A stretch of 64,000 nucleotides of DNA from Paenibacillus sp. HW567 (lineage in GTDB: Bacteria > Bacillota > Bacilli > Paenibacillales > Paenibacillaceae): the NCBI RefSeq assembly GCF_000374185.1, contig NZ_KB910518.1:1420546-1484545 (forward strand), written 5' to 3'. Under the pieces are notes generated by a model that worked only from the letters and a program-made list of their open reading frames with translations, searched no databases and was not told the origin of the DNA. The stretch's first letter is position 1, and every line of letters starts with the position of its first letter. Positions 42,717 through 52,512 of the stretch are shown here, in pieces. Made by a program: the position numbers and the translations under genes.

Positions 42717-44090
42717 ATGGCGGCAGAGCGGCAGGTCTATTCGATAAAAGAGCTTAACCGTTATATCCGCATGAAGCTCGATTCGGATGTGGTTCTCTCC
42801 GATGTGTGGGTTCGCGGAGAAATCTCCAATTTTACACACCACGGCAGCGGGCATATGTATTTTACGCTTAAGGATGAGAGCAGCCGGATCAAGTCCATTA
42901 TGTTCGCATCCCATAACCAGCGGCTGCCGTTTGTGCCTAAGGAAGGCGCCAAGGTCATTGCCAGAGGCAATGTGACTGTATATGAGCGGGACGGTCAGTA
43001 CCAGTTCTATGCAACGCATATGCAGCCCGATGGAATCGGCAGCCTGTATCTGGCTTATGAGCAGCTTAAGAATAAGCTGGAGCTGGAAGGACTGTTCGCA
43101 GCGGCCCGCAAGCGGCCGCTGCCGCGGTTTCCGCGCTGTATCGGGGTAGTCACCTCCCCAACGGGCGCGGCGGTGCGGGATATCATCATCACCCTGCAGC
43201 GGCGGTTTCCACAGGTGGCAATTGTGCTCTACCCTGTACTGGTGCAAGGCAAGGGCGCGGGGCCTTCCATAGTGAAGGCCATCCAGAACCTGAATGCTAT
43301 GGGTGAAGCCGATGTGCTCATTGTCGGGCGCGGCGGCGGCTCGCTGGAGGAGCTGTGGGCCTTCAACGAGGAGGCCGTAGCCCGGGCGATTGCGACCTCC
43401 GGCATTCCGGTCATCTCGGCCGTCGGCCACGAGACCGACTTCACAATCGCCGACTTCGCCGCCGATCTTCGGGCGGCGACCCCTACGGCGGCGGCCGAGC
43501 TGGCTGTGCCGCACGCCGCCGAGCTGGCGGCGCAGCTCCGCACAGCGCAGCAGCGCCTGCGGCAAGGGCTGCTGCGCCGCTCGCAGCGCGGCGGCGAGCG
43601 CCTGGCCTCGCTGCAGCGCTCGCTGGCGCTGGTCGGCCCACGCCGCCAGCTAGCCCAGCACGCGCAGCGGCTGGACATGCTGCGCACAGCCTTGCGCCGC
43701 GCAGCAGAGACCCGGCACGGCCGCGCGCGGGAGCGCCAGGCCGTGCTGCATCACAGCCTGCAGCGGTTCCACCCGCTGGGCAGTGTCCATGCGGCCCGGC
43801 AGCGCACGGAGAGCATCACCCGCGAGCTTGCGGGTGCCATGCAGGCGCGCCTGCAGGCGAAGCGCTCGCGCTTCGTCGCCGAACTGCGCCAGCTCGACGC
43901 GCTCAGCCCGCTTAAGGTAATGTCGCGGGGCTACAGTCTCGTGTATGACGAGAAGGAAGAGCATCTAATCAAATCGCTCAAGGAAGTAGAGCTTGGCGAT
44001 GTGGTCAACATAAAGCTGAACGACGGACAGCTAAGCTGTCAGGTATGGGGAATGAAGGAGGGTGGCATAACGAATGGCGAAGGAAGCTGA
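42717..44090 (+). CDS. xseA: Exodeoxyribonuclease VII large subunit
   Basis: This 457-residue protein has an N-terminal OB fold (YSIKELNRYIRMKLDSD, VWVRGEISNFTHHGSGHMYFTLKDE, outlined). The catalytic domain has PRCIGVVTSPTGAAVRDI, IVGRGGGSLEELWAFNEE and ISAVGHETDFTIADFAADLRAATPTAAAE. A coiled-coil C-terminus ends in VMSRGYSLVYDEKE. With XseB it degrades single-stranded DNA. The coiled-coil part (about 43450-43900) is strikingly GC-rich and Arg/Ala-rich. ATG 42717 follows AGGT after the folD stop, and the 3' end overlaps xseB by 17 nt. Confidence 0.95.
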   Translation: MAAERQVYSIKELNRYIRMKLDSDVVLSDVWVRGEISNFTHHGSGHMYFTLKDESSRIKSIMFASHNQRLPFVPKEGAKVIARGNVTVYERDGQYQFYATHMQPDGIGSLYLAYEQLKNKLELEGLFAAARKRPLPRFPRCIGVVTSPTGAAVRDIIITLQRRFPQVAIVLYPVLVQGKGAGPSIVKAIQNLNAMGEADVLIVGRGGGSLEELWAFNEEAVARAIATSGIPVISAVGHETDFTIADFAADLRAATPTAAAELAVPHAAELAAQLRTAQQRLRQGLLRRSQRGGERLASLQRSLALVGPRRQLAQHAQRLDMLRTALRRAAETRHGRARERQAVLHHSLQRFHPLGSVHAARQRTESITRELAGAMQARLQAKRSRFVAELRQLDALSPLKVMSRGYSLVYDEKEEHLIKSLKEVELGDVVNIKLNDGQLSCQVWGMKEGGITNGEGS

Positions 44091-44331
44091 ACTGGATTTT
44101 GAAGGCGCGATGGAACGGCTGGAAGAAATCGTGCGTGAGCTTGAGCATGGCGACGTTCCTCTGGAGAAGGCAATTGATTTGTTCCAGCAGGGGATGAAGC
44201 TGTCGCAGCTTTGCGGGAGCAAGCTGGAGCAGGTGGAGCGCAAGATCGAAATGATCACCGAAATGGACGGGGAGCTGCGCAAGAAACCGTTCGGTGCCCG
44301 GCTGGAAGGTGACAGCGATGAGCCGCTTTGA
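44074..44331 (+). CDS. xseB: Exodeoxyribonuclease VII small subunit
   Basis: This 85-residue helical protein has DFEGAMERLEEIVRELEHGD, VPLEKAIDLFQQGMKLSQLC and KLEQVERKIEMIT, the XseB pattern. It coats the XseA coiled-coil arms. It starts within the xseA end (overlap 17 nt) and its end overlaps ispA by 14 nt, indicating a tightly coupled operon. Confidence 0.95.
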   Translation: MAKEAELDFEGAMERLEEIVRELEHGDVPLEKAIDLFQQGMKLSQLCGSKLEQVERKIEMITEMDGELRKKPFGARLEGDSDEPL

Positions 44332-45259
44332 GCAGATGGCGGGAGCGGAGGGGACTGAAGAGCGCCAGACGCTAGGCGAATATATCTCCGAGATCAGCGG
44401 CCTGGTTATGAATGAGCTGGATAGCACCCTCCCTTTGCAGTGGCAGGTTCCAGGCAAGCTGAAGGATGCGATGAATTACTCCCTGCAGGCTGGCGGCAAA
44501 CGCTTGCGCCCGCTGCTTGTCGTTGCCGCCTGTGAAGCGCTCGGAGGCCGCCGCGAGGCGGCGCTGCCGGTAGCCGCAGCAATTGAAATGGTGCATACCT
44601 ACTCGCTGATCCATGATGATCTGCCGGCTATGGATAATGACGATTACCGGCGCGGCAAGCTGACAAACCATAAAGTATTCGGAGAAGCCACCGCTATACT
44701 GGCTGGGGATGCGCTGCTTACCCATGCTTTTTACAGTGTGGTTCAAGCTTCCCGGAGACATGGCGCTTCTGCGGACAGTGTACTCTCCATCGTTGAGGAT
44801 CTGGCTGAAATGTCCGGGCCGCGCGGCATGGTCGGAGGCCAGATCGCCGATATGGAAGGCGAGCAGGGGCTTACCGATCTGCAGCAGCTACAGTATATCC
44901 ACCGTCACAAGACGGGGGATCTGATCATTTTCTCCTTGATGGCCGGCGGACGGATCGCAGGTGCGGGCAGCAGACAGCTTGAGGCGCTGCGTGACTTTGG
45001 GACCCACATTGGATTGGCTTTTCAGATTCAGGATGATATTCTTGATCTCGTTGGCGACGAAGGCAAGCTAGGCAAAAAAACAGGCAGCGACATCAAGCAG
45101 CACAAGGTCACGTACCCTTATTTCATCGGGCTGGAAGCCTCCCGCGAAGAGGTGAAGCGGCTGACGGAAGCCGCACGAAATGCAGTGCTGGATGGAGGCT
45201 TTCAGGACAATACGCGTCTGCTGGACATTGCGGAATATCTTATGGCGCGTGATCATTAG
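44318..45259 (+). CDS. ispA: Farnesyl diphosphate synthase (polyprenyl synthetase)
   Basis: This 313-residue prenyltransferase makes farnesyl diphosphate from IPP and GPP/DMAPP. It has AGGKRLRPLL, the first Asp-rich motif DDLPAMDND with HTYSLIH before it, GDALLTHAF, KTGDLI and the second motif FQIQDDILDL. ATG 44318 with GGAAGGTG 7 nt upstream is used. dxs follows about 100 nt later, so isoprenoid precursor and chain synthesis are neighbours. Confidence 0.93.
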   Translation: MSRFEQMAGAEGTEERQTLGEYISEISGLVMNELDSTLPLQWQVPGKLKDAMNYSLQAGGKRLRPLLVVAACEALGGRREAALPVAAAIEMVHTYSLIHDDLPAMDNDDYRRGKLTNHKVFGEATAILAGDALLTHAFYSVVQASRRHGASADSVLSIVEDLAEMSGPRGMVGGQIADMEGEQGLTDLQQLQYIHRHKTGDLIIFSLMAGGRIAGAGSRQLEALRDFGTHIGLAFQIQDDILDLVGDEGKLGKKTGSDIKQHKVTYPYFIGLEASREEVKRLTEAARNAVLDGGFQDNTRLLDIAEYLMARDH

Positions 45260-45358
45260 CAGCAAATTCTGGAGCGGCTGTGTTTCGACGGCCGTTTCAT
45301 TTGTGTTATAATGGGATTTATATATAATTTACAACATCTAGGAAAGCGGGGAATACTC

Positions 45359-47263
45359 GTGCTGCTTCCACAAATAAATGATCCGCAGCAACTTAAATCT
45401 TTGTCAGTCGAGGAGCTGGCTACCCTTGCGGAGGAGATCCGCCGGTTTCTGATCGAGAAGCTTACGGTAACTGGCGGACACCTCGGATCGAATCTCGGGG
45501 TAGTGGAGCTCACGCTGGCCCTGCATTACTGCTACGACAGTCCCCGGGACAAAATGATCTATGACGTTGGCCATCAGGCTTATGTGCATAAGATTCTGAC
45601 CGGCCGCCAGGACCGGTTTGACACGCTGCGCAAAAAAGACGGGTTATGCGGCTTCGTGAAGCGCTCAGAGAGTGAGCACGATGTGTGGGAAGCCGGACAC
45701 AGCAGCACTTCCCTGTCCGCAGCGATGGGGATGGCGATGGCCCGTGACCTGAAAGGCGAGGACAACAAGGTTATCGCAGTGATCGGGGACGGGGCGCTGA
45801 CCGGCGGGATGGCGTTTGAAGCGCTGAACCATATCGGCCATGAACGGCGCAAGCTGATGGTTATTCTGAATGACAACGAGATGTCCATTGCTCCGAACGT
45901 AGGGGCGATGCACAATTATTTGAGCAAAATCCGTTCGGACCGCCATTACCTGCGGGCGAAGGATGAAGTAGAAGGTCTGCTCAAGAAAATTCCCGCCATC
46001 GGCGGAAGGCTGGCCAAGACCGCTCAGAATGTGAAGGACAGTCTTAAATATATGATGGTTCCAGGTGTACTGTTTGAGGAGCTTGGCTTTACATATCTTG
46101 GACCGGTTGACGGCCATGACGTGGAGAAGCTGATTGACACCTTCCATCAGGCGGATAATGTATCCGGGCCTGTCCTGGTGCATGTTCTGACTACGAAAGG
46201 CAAAGGCTACAAACCTGCTGAAACCGATTTCTATAAATCGCATGCGATTTCCCCTTACAAGATTGAATCCGGCCAGTCCCTAAAAGCGGTAGGCACGCCG
46301 ATGTACACCGAAGTGTTCGGCGAGACGCTGATTGAGCTGGGACGCGGGGACAAGAGGCTCATTGCTGTGACTCCGGCGATGCCTGGCGGCTCCGGCCTGT
46401 TCCCGTTCGCCAAGGAGTTTCCTGACCGGATGATTGATGTCGGCATTGCCGAGCAGCACGCGGCTACGCTCTGCGCGGCACTGGCGATGGAAGGGCTGAA
46501 GCCGGTATATGCCGTCTACTCGACCTTTATGCAGCGGGCATACGATCAGATTGTGCATGATATCTGCCGTCATAACGCCAATGTTATGTTCGCCATCGAC
46601 CGTGCGGGCTTTGTCGGTGCCGACGGTGAGACACACCAAGGGGTTTACGATATCGCCTTTATGCGCCACATCCCCAATATGGTAATGATGATGCCGAAGG
46701 ATGAGAATGAGCTGCGCCATATGATGAAGACGGCACTGGAGTATAACGATGGGCCGATTGCCTACCGTTATCCGCGAATTAACGGAACAGGGGTTGCGCT
46801 GGATGCTGAGTTGAAGGTTCTGCCGATCGGTTCCTGGGAGCGTCTGCGCCTTGGCGATGATTATGCTGTGCTGGCCTGCGGCCCGATGGTTCAGGTGGCC
46901 GAGGAAGCAGCGGAGCAGCTTAAGCGTGAGGGCATTCAGGTGGGGGTTGTCAATGCGCGGTTCCTGAAGCCGCTTGACAGCTCCATGTTGCTGGATCTGG
47001 CCCAAGCCGGAACAGGAATGATCGTGCTGGAAGAAGCCAGCCAGGCGGGAAGCCTTGGCAGCGCTGTGCTTGAATTTTATGCGGAGCATGAAATTTATGA
47101 TGCGCGCGTTCATTTGATGGGTGTACCGGATGTTTTTGTCGAACATGGCTCCGTCAAGGAACAGCGTCAGGATACCGGACTTACCGTTGAAGCCGTGATG
47201 GGCCGGATTAAGGCTATGAAGGCATCAAGCGCGTATTCCTACAAGACAACTTCAACCTCCTGA
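45359..47263 (+). CDS. dxs: 1-deoxy-D-xylulose-5-phosphate synthase
   Basis: This 634-residue thiamine-diphosphate enzyme joins pyruvate and glyceraldehyde 3-phosphate in the MEP pathway. Motifs are [20 protein letters not shown], the TPP motif [16 protein letters not shown] ... NDNEMSI, the transketolase pyrimidine domain [20 protein letters not shown], and [21 protein letters not shown] 45359 is chosen because AGCGGGGAA precedes it; the frame extends back to 45311 without a ribosome site. Confidence 0.96.
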   Translation: MLLPQINDPQQLKSLSVEELATLAEEIRRFLIEKLTVTGGHLGSNLGVVELTLALHYCYDSPRDKMIYDVGHQAYVHKILTGRQDRFDTLRKKDGLCGFVKRSESEHDVWEAGHSSTSLSAAMGMAMARDLKGEDNKVIAVIGDGALTGGMAFEALNHIGHERRKLMVILNDNEMSIAPNVGAMHNYLSKIRSDRHYLRAKDEVEGLLKKIPAIGGRLAKTAQNVKDSLKYMMVPGVLFEELGFTYLGPVDGHDVEKLIDTFHQADNVSGPVLVHVLTTKGKGYKPAETDFYKSHAISPYKIESGQSLKAVGTPMYTEVFGETLIELGRGDKRLIAVTPAMPGGSGLFPFAKEFPDRMIDVGIAEQHAATLCAALAMEGLKPVYAVYSTFMQRAYDQIVHDICRHNANVMFAIDRAGFVGADGETHQGVYDIAFMRHIPNMVMMMPKDENELRHMMKTALEYNDGPIAYRYPRINGTGVALDAELKVLPIGSWERLRLGDDYAVLACGPMVQVAEEAAEQLKREGIQVGVVNARFLKPLDSSMLLDLAQAGTGMIVLEEASQAGSLGSAVLEFYAEHEIYDARVHLMGVPDVFVEHGSVKEQRQDTGLTVEAVMGRIKAMKASSAYSYKTTSTS

Positions 47264-47309
47264 AGAGGAACGTCGAAGCGGTAACATGAAGAACAATCAG
47301 GAGATGACC

Positions 47310-48200
47310 ATGGAACACCCAAAAGAACGGATAGATGTATTGCTAGTGGAACAAGGCTTTTACGAGAGCCGCGAGAAGGCCAAGGCCGCCATTATGGCCG
47401 GTCTTGTGCTTGCAGATGAAGAGCGGATTGAGAAGGCCGGCATGAAGGTGCCGCGCAGCGCAACCTTGAGGGTTAAAGGTGCAGTGCATCCTTATGTCAG
47501 CCGGGGCGGACTCAAGCTGGAGAAGGCGCTGCGGCAGTTTGGCATTGATCTGAACGGGCGTACCATGCTGGATATCGGCTCTTCTACAGGCGGCTTTACC
47601 GATTGTGCCCTCCAGAATGGAGTGAGCCATGTTTATGCCATAGATGTCGGCTATAACCAACTGGACTGGAGCTTGCGCAATGATGAGCGGGTAACAGTGA
47701 TGGAGCAGACGAATTTTCGCTACATGACGCCTCCTGATCTGCAGGGGCCGGTTCCTGACTTTGCCAGTATAGATGTCTCCTTTATATCCCTGAAGATTAT
47801 CCTGCCGCCGCTTAAGGCGCTGCTTAATCGTCCGGCAGATATTGCAGCGCTGATTAAGCCGCAATTCGAGGCCGGACGGGAGAAGGTAGGCAAATCCGGC
47901 GTAATCCGTGAATCGGCTGTCCACAAGGAAGTGCTTATGAATGTGCTGGGCATGGCCGCAGAGCTGGGCTACCGCCTGGAAGGCTTAACCTTCTCTCCGA
48001 TTACCGGCGGGGAAGGGAATATAGAGTTTTTGGCACACTGGAAGCTGCTTCCCGATGCTGCGGAGACTGCAGCAGGGGAGCATGATGCAGCCGGAGGCCG
48101 TAAGCCGGAGGACTTCACTGCGCTCGCCGATACAGTGATCAGCGAAGCCGCGAACACCTTCAAAGTCAGTAACTCTGGAAACTCATCGAAGAAACGATGA
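47310..48200 (+). CDS. tlyA: TlyA/YqxC family rRNA 2'-O-methyltransferase
   Basis: This 296-residue protein has an N-terminal S4 RNA-binding domain (RIDVLLVEQGFYESREKAKA) and an FtsJ-type Rossmann domain (TMLDIGSSTGGFTDCALQNG with the SAM loop, ASIDVSFISLKIILP, ALIKPQFEAGR). Homologues methylate ribosomal RNA. The C-terminal ~40 residues are an extra Ala/Glu-rich tail. ATG 47310 with AGGAG 6 nt upstream is used; an in-frame ATG at 47286 is less supported. Confidence 0.9.
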   Translation: MEHPKERIDVLLVEQGFYESREKAKAAIMAGLVLADEERIEKAGMKVPRSATLRVKGAVHPYVSRGGLKLEKALRQFGIDLNGRTMLDIGSSTGGFTDCALQNGVSHVYAIDVGYNQLDWSLRNDERVTVMEQTNFRYMTPPDLQGPVPDFASIDVSFISLKIILPPLKALLNRPADIAALIKPQFEAGREKVGKSGVIRESAVHKEVLMNVLGMAAELGYRLEGLTFSPITGGEGNIEFLAHWKLLPDAAETAAGEHDAAGGRKPEDFTALADTVISEAANTFKVSNSGNSSKKR

Positions 48201-48209
48201 GTTTCTTTT
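48179..48209 (+). terminator. tlyA terminator
   Basis: GAAACTCATCG pairs with CGATGAGTTTC around AAGAAA and is followed by TTTTG. The left arm overlaps the end of the tlyA coding sequence. Confidence 0.8.
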
Positions 48210-48213
48210 GCTT

Positions 48214-48257
48214 AGCGGCCGGAAGTCCAAACATTCCCCGCAGTTGCGACCAGACCC
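48214..48257 (+). repeat. Partial copy of the MITE-like element
   Basis: AGCGGCCGGAAGTCCAAACA followed by TTCCCCGCAGTTGCGACCAG and ACCC matches the 3' internal part of copies A (minus strand) and B, nearly identically. Both terminal repeats are missing. This is a truncated relic. Confidence 0.75.
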
Positions 48258-48351
48258 TTGTCTTCCCCCATCTGCGAATTCTGGGCAAACTAGGCTCTGA
48301 TAAGCAGGATTTCACCGGCCCTCAAGCGAATTAGTCACCGAGGTGATGGAA

Positions 48352-48822
48352 TTGGCGGGCTCGGATCAGGCCGTGATGGTGTTAATTGGACTGGCGGTCG
48401 CAATATTTGTCATTTACCGGATTTACATCTGGCTGCAAAGCTCTCCGCGTTCTTTTATGAAGGACCGGGTGCCGATCAACAAGGATATTCTGCCCTCACC
48501 ATCCATTGATGTGCTGGAAGCGGCAGGTTATGAAGTGATTGGCGGCAAATTGAAAATCCCCCTGTCCTTCAAGGTGGATGGGACTTCCATGTACAGCAGG
48601 CTGTTCATTGATTACGTGGCCTGCAAGGAAGAAGACAGGTTCTATTTGGTGATACTGTCCCGCCCGCGCAAAACACTGGAGCTTACCGGCAGCGGACTTC
48701 GCGACGCCCTGCTGCCCTACCTGCTGATCTACCCTGAATGCAGTGGAGTGCTGTATGTCAACACCGTTACCTCCGTGATCCATGAGATTAAGCTCGGTAA
48801 AGACGATGGAGAGTCCAATTAA
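48352..48822 (+). CDS. Conserved membrane-anchored protein of unknown function
   Basis: This 156-residue protein is one I do not recognise by family. One N-terminal helix ([19 protein letters not shown]) is followed by a soluble domain with [42 protein letters not shown] (outlined) and a Tyr/Cys/Leu-rich end. It reads as a small cytosolic domain anchored to the membrane, sitting between tlyA and argR. TTG 48352 is preferred because GAGGTG lies 6 nt upstream; GTG 48343 and ATG 48346 fall on that site. Confidence 0.65.
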   Translation: MAGSDQAVMVLIGLAVAIFVIYRIYIWLQSSPRSFMKDRVPINKDILPSPSIDVLEAAGYEVIGGKLKIPLSFKVDGTSMYSRLFIDYVACKEEDRFYLVILSRPRKTLELTGSGLRDALLPYLLIYPECSGVLYVNTVTSVIHEIKLGKDDGESN

Positions 48823-48853
48823 GGCGCAAACTTTTATAATATGGGAGGCAACA

Positions 48854-49303
48854 ATGAAGGGACACAGGCACATTAAAATACGTGAAATCATTACGCAACA
48901 GGAAATTGAGACACAGGATGATCTGGTTGAGGCGCTGCGTGAGGCCGGCTTCCAGGTGACCCAGGCTACAGTGTCGAGGGATATTAAGGAGCTGCTGCTG
49001 ATCAAAGTCCCTATGGACGACGGACGCTACAAATACTCCTTGCCTACAGACCAGCGTTATAATCCGACGCAGAAGCTGAAGCGTGTATTGGTGGACAATT
49101 TTGTGCATATTGATCATTCCGCCAACCTTGTGGTGATGAAATGCCTGCCGGGAACGGCTAACTCTGTTGCAGCGCTGATCGACAATATTGATTGGCCGCA
49201 GATTATGGGCACCATTTCCGGCGATGATACCATCCTGATTATTTGCCGCCAGCCGGAGGACAGCAAGAATGTCATTTCACAAATCATGGGATATATATCC
49301 TAA
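48854..49303 (+). CDS. argR: Arginine repressor
   Basis: This 149-residue ArgR/AhrC has an N-terminal winged helix ([38 protein letters not shown]) and a C-terminal arginine-binding hexamerisation domain ([33 protein letters not shown], outlined). With arginine bound it represses arginine synthesis and activates catabolism. GGGAGG precedes ATG 48854. Confidence 0.95.
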   Translation: MKGHRHIKIREIITQQEIETQDDLVEALREAGFQVTQATVSRDIKELLLIKVPMDDGRYKYSLPTDQRYNPTQKLKRVLVDNFVHIDHSANLVVMKCLPGTANSVAALIDNIDWPQIMGTISGDDTILIICRQPEDSKNVISQIMGYIS

Positions 49304-49339
49304 TCATCCTGCATACATCTTTTCGGAGGTGCTGTATTC

Positions 49340-51067
49340 GTGTTAGATACGTTGTCGATCCGCAATCTCGCCGTTGTTGAAGCGGTGGATGTGCATTTTT
49401 ATCCCGGTTTTCATGTGCTTACAGGGGAGACCGGAGCAGGTAAATCCATAATCATTGATGCGCTGGGGCTTGTGGTCGGAGGTCGTGGCTCTGCGGATTC
49501 CATCCGCTACGGAACGGAGAAGGCCGAGATGGAGGCGCTCTTCAGTCTGCCAGCCAGCCATCCCGTATGGGAAACGCTGGAGCGTCTGGGCATCACAGCG
49601 CAGCCTGAGGAGCATTTGGTTATCCGCCGTGAGATCACCTCCCTTGGCAAAAGCACCTCGCGCGTCAACGGGCAAATGGTGAATCTCAGCATGCTGCGGG
49701 AGATCGGCGAGCAGCTCGTTAATATTCACGGGCAGCATGAGCACCAGAATCTGCTGAAGGCGGAACGCCATCTGGGGCTGCTGGATACATACGGCGAGGC
49801 TGTAATCGGACCGCTTAAGGTTGACTATCAAGAGAAATATACCGCTTTTGCCAAGGTGGAGAAAGAGCTTCGGGAGCTGCAGGAATCCAGCCAAAAGGCT
49901 TACCAGATGCTTGATTTATACCGTTTTCAGTTAGAGGAAATTTCTTCCGCCAGACTAAAACCGGGTGAGGATGAATTACTTGCCGAAGAAAGGGTCAAAC
50001 TATCCCACAGCGAGAAAATGATGGATTCCGTATCGGGGGCATATGAGCTGCTCTATGACCGGCAGGGTCTGGAGCTGATCGGCAATGTGATTTCCAAGCT
50101 GGATGATGCGGTGCGTTATGATGAAAAAGGGCTGCGGGCTGTCTTCGATCAGCTTCAGTCCTCCTATTACCAGTTGGAGGATGTTGCTTTTCAGCTTCGC
50201 GACTACCGGGAGGACATTGAATTCAACCCCGCGCGTCTGGAGGATATCGAGAACCGTCTGGATCTGATCTCCGGTTTGCGGCGCAAATACGGGGACAGCG
50301 TAGAGCAGATTCTGGCCTATTATGAACAAATTAGCCGTGAGACCGATCTGCTGGAGAATAAGGATGAGTATATCGAGAAGCTGACGGTGAAGCGGGATGG
50401 ACTTCTAAATACACTAATGGAGGCAGCCGAAGCATTAAGCGGGGCCCGGCGGCAATGTGCAACCGATCTGGCGGCCCAGGTAGAAGGTGAGCTGAAGGAC
50501 CTGCAGATGGAACGGACCTCGCTGCAGGTCAAAATGGATACGCTGGAGGACCCGCGGGGCGTTGAATACCAGGACCGCCGTTACCGGCTGACCCGGCAGG
50601 GGATCGACAGTGCAGAGTTCATGATCTCCCCGAATCCCGGCGAACCGCTGAGACCTCTGGGTAAGATTGCCTCCGGCGGGGAGCTGTCGCGGATTATGCT
50701 GGCGATGAAGAGTATTTTTGCCCGGCATGATGCCATTCCCGTTCTAATCTTTGACGAAGTGGATACCGGGGTTAGCGGACGTGCGGCCCAGTCGATTGCC
50801 GATAAGCTGTATAAGCTTTCGTCGACCTGCCAGGTGTTCTCCATAACCCATCTGCCGCAGGTGGCCTGCATGGCCGACCATCAGTATCTGATCCGCAAAA
50901 AAGTCGAGGACGGACGCACGATGACCGAAGTCGAGTCGCTCTCGGATGAAGGCCGGGTTATGGAGCTGGCCCGGATGCTGGGCGGTGTGGAAATTACCGA
51001 AAAAACCTTACATCACGCACAGGAAATGCTCGGTCTGGCCGAGGCCAGCAAAGCGGCTGCAGGGTAA
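49340..51067 (+). CDS. recN: DNA repair protein RecN
   Basis: This 575-residue SMC-like ATPase has an N-terminal Walker A (LTGETGAGKSIIIDAL), the IHGQHEHQNLL motif, long central coiled coils, and a C-terminal ABC signature and Walker B (ASGGELSRIMLAMKSIFA, LIFDEVDTGVSGR). It tethers DNA ends at double-strand breaks. GTG 49340 follows GGAGGTG. The argR-recN-spoIVB order is conserved. Confidence 0.96.
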   Translation: MLDTLSIRNLAVVEAVDVHFYPGFHVLTGETGAGKSIIIDALGLVVGGRGSADSIRYGTEKAEMEALFSLPASHPVWETLERLGITAQPEEHLVIRREITSLGKSTSRVNGQMVNLSMLREIGEQLVNIHGQHEHQNLLKAERHLGLLDTYGEAVIGPLKVDYQEKYTAFAKVEKELRELQESSQKAYQMLDLYRFQLEEISSARLKPGEDELLAEERVKLSHSEKMMDSVSGAYELLYDRQGLELIGNVISKLDDAVRYDEKGLRAVFDQLQSSYYQLEDVAFQLRDYREDIEFNPARLEDIENRLDLISGLRRKYGDSVEQILAYYEQISRETDLLENKDEYIEKLTVKRDGLLNTLMEAAEALSGARRQCATDLAAQVEGELKDLQMERTSLQVKMDTLEDPRGVEYQDRRYRLTRQGIDSAEFMISPNPGEPLRPLGKIASGGELSRIMLAMKSIFARHDAIPVLIFDEVDTGVSGRAAQSIADKLYKLSSTCQVFSITHLPQVACMADHQYLIRKKVEDGRTMTEVESLSDEGRVMELARMLGGVEITEKTLHHAQEMLGLAEASKAAAG

Positions 51068-51181
51068 GCGGGACAATGATTGACAGTAATAAAAGCCTGG
51101 GGGCAAGGTTATCTTATAGGTACGCAATTGGCGACCACCTTTTTCGTCAAGCGAAAGAAGCAAAAGGGAGCGTGACAGCCA

Positions 51182-52315
51182 TTGAAGCCGAACCTCAGGA
51201 AGTTAATCCCCGGCCTTTTATTTGCCTTCTTTCTCAGCTTATCGGGCATAACGGGACCTATTCAGAGCTATGCCGCACCGCTGGATATTCCGCCTGACCG
51301 AGCCGTACAGGGGGAGACCCGGAATCTTAAGGTCATCCCGGGAGGGCAGACCATTGGTGTAAAAGTCAAGTCCGCAGGCGTGTTGGTTGTAGGCCATCAT
51401 CTGATTGAAGTATCGCAGGAATCCAAGCTTTCACCCGGCGAGAACAGCGGTTTGCTGCCCGGTGATCTAATGACCTCCATTGACGGAGTGAAGCTGGATG
51501 AGGTATCCAAGGTAGCCAAGCTGGTGGAGCGTGCAGGCAAAGCAAATGAATCACTCACCATTGTATTCAAACGTGCCGGGAAAGAGCACACAGCGAAGCT
51601 CAAGCCGGCATATGACCGCAATGACAAAGTATGGCGGCTCGGTCTGTATATCCGCGATTCTGCAGCAGGTGTAGGCACCTTAACCTTTTATGCTCCAGAG
51701 CAGGGAGTGTATGGCGCGCTGGGACATGTCATCACAGATATGAATACCGGAACACCGATTGTCGTCGGCAGCGGACACATTGTTCAATCGAGCGTCACCT
51801 CCATTTCCAAAAGCCAAGACGGAGATCCCGGAGAGAAACGAGCCCAATTCCTGAAGGAGAGCCAGGTTCTTGGAAATGTGGAGAGCAACACGGATTTCGG
51901 GATTTTTGGCAAAATGACACGCAACCCGGATCACAGTCTTTACCAGGAGCCGATTCCGGTCGCCATGAGCAATGAGGTCAAAGAAGGACCGGCTCAAATT
52001 CTTACGGTTGTAGACGGACAGCGGGTTGAGCGCTTCAGCGTGGAAATCATCCATGTCGCCCATCAAGAGACACCTGCCACCAAAGGCATGGTGCTGCGCA
52101 TTACCGATCCCCGGCTGATTGATAAGACCGGCGGTATAGTTCAGGGGATGAGCGGCAGTCCAATTGTGCAGAATGGCCGTCTGGTTGGTGCTGTGACCCA
52201 TGTCTTCGTCAATGATCCCAAATCAGGTTACGGCTGCTTTATCGAGTGGATGCTCAAGGATTCAGGCGTTGCCCAGCAAGGATATAATCTTCCCTATAAT
52301 CTTAAGGCGGTTTAG
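51182..52315 (+). CDS. spoIVB: SpoIVB serine peptidase (S55), sigma-K checkpoint signal
   Basis: This 377-residue forespore protease is secreted into the intermembrane space, where it triggers SpoIVFB-dependent pro-sigma-K processing. It has an N-terminal membrane/signal helix (LIPGLLFAFFLSLSGITG), a PDZ domain (GLLPGDLMTSIDGVKLDE), and the S55 peptidase domain with His182 (GALGHVITD) and Ser326 (VQGMSGSPIVQ). TTG 51182 is used with GGGAG upstream. A terminator follows. Confidence 0.94.
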   Translation: MKPNLRKLIPGLLFAFFLSLSGITGPIQSYAAPLDIPPDRAVQGETRNLKVIPGGQTIGVKVKSAGVLVVGHHLIEVSQESKLSPGENSGLLPGDLMTSIDGVKLDEVSKVAKLVERAGKANESLTIVFKRAGKEHTAKLKPAYDRNDKVWRLGLYIRDSAAGVGTLTFYAPEQGVYGALGHVITDMNTGTPIVVGSGHIVQSSVTSISKSQDGDPGEKRAQFLKESQVLGNVESNTDFGIFGKMTRNPDHSLYQEPIPVAMSNEVKEGPAQILTVVDGQRVERFSVEIIHVAHQETPATKGMVLRITDPRLIDKTGGIVQGMSGSPIVQNGRLVGAVTHVFVNDPKSGYGCFIEWMLKDSGVAQQGYNLPYNLKAV

Positions 52316-52330
52316 CCTTAAGATTTTTTG
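52301..52330 (+). terminator. spoIVB terminator
   Basis: CTTAAGGC pairs with GCCTTAAG around GGTTTA and is followed by ATTTTTTG. The stop codon lies in the loop. Confidence 0.85.
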
Positions 52331-52414
52331 TCGAAGGGCAACGAGAAAGATCGAACAATGAAACAAAATATTTAATTATAATCTAACGCCGAAAAAAAAT
52401 AAAGAAAAATAATT

Positions 52415-52450
52415 TTCGACAGAAGGATATTCAATTGGCATGTCGAAACA
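52415..52450 (+). promoter_or_regulatory. spo0A sigma-H-like promoter with 0A boxes
   Basis: GAAGGATAT (52422-52430) and GTCGAAACA (52442-52450) are 11 nt apart and resemble the sigma-H consensus RNAGGAWWW-N11-RNNGAATWW. They are flanked by Spo0A boxes TTCGACA (52415-52421) and TGTCGAA (52441-52447); another TGTCGAA is at 52329-52335. This arrangement suggests autoregulated, sigma-H-dependent spo0A transcription. Confidence 0.65.
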
Positions 52451-52512
52451 GTAAAGGAGCGAAGATAAATGTTATTTTCGAATAGCAGAGATAAATAAGG
52501 AGGAAGCAGCCA

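Noticed and set aside
42642..43565. 307-codon minus-strand open frame over folD/xseA
   Set aside because: It is a shadow of xseA. No ribosome site and no plausible protein features.
46280..47146. 288-codon minus-strand open frame inside dxs
   Set aside because: It is antisense to conserved transketolase motifs and has a His/Arg-rich shadow composition.
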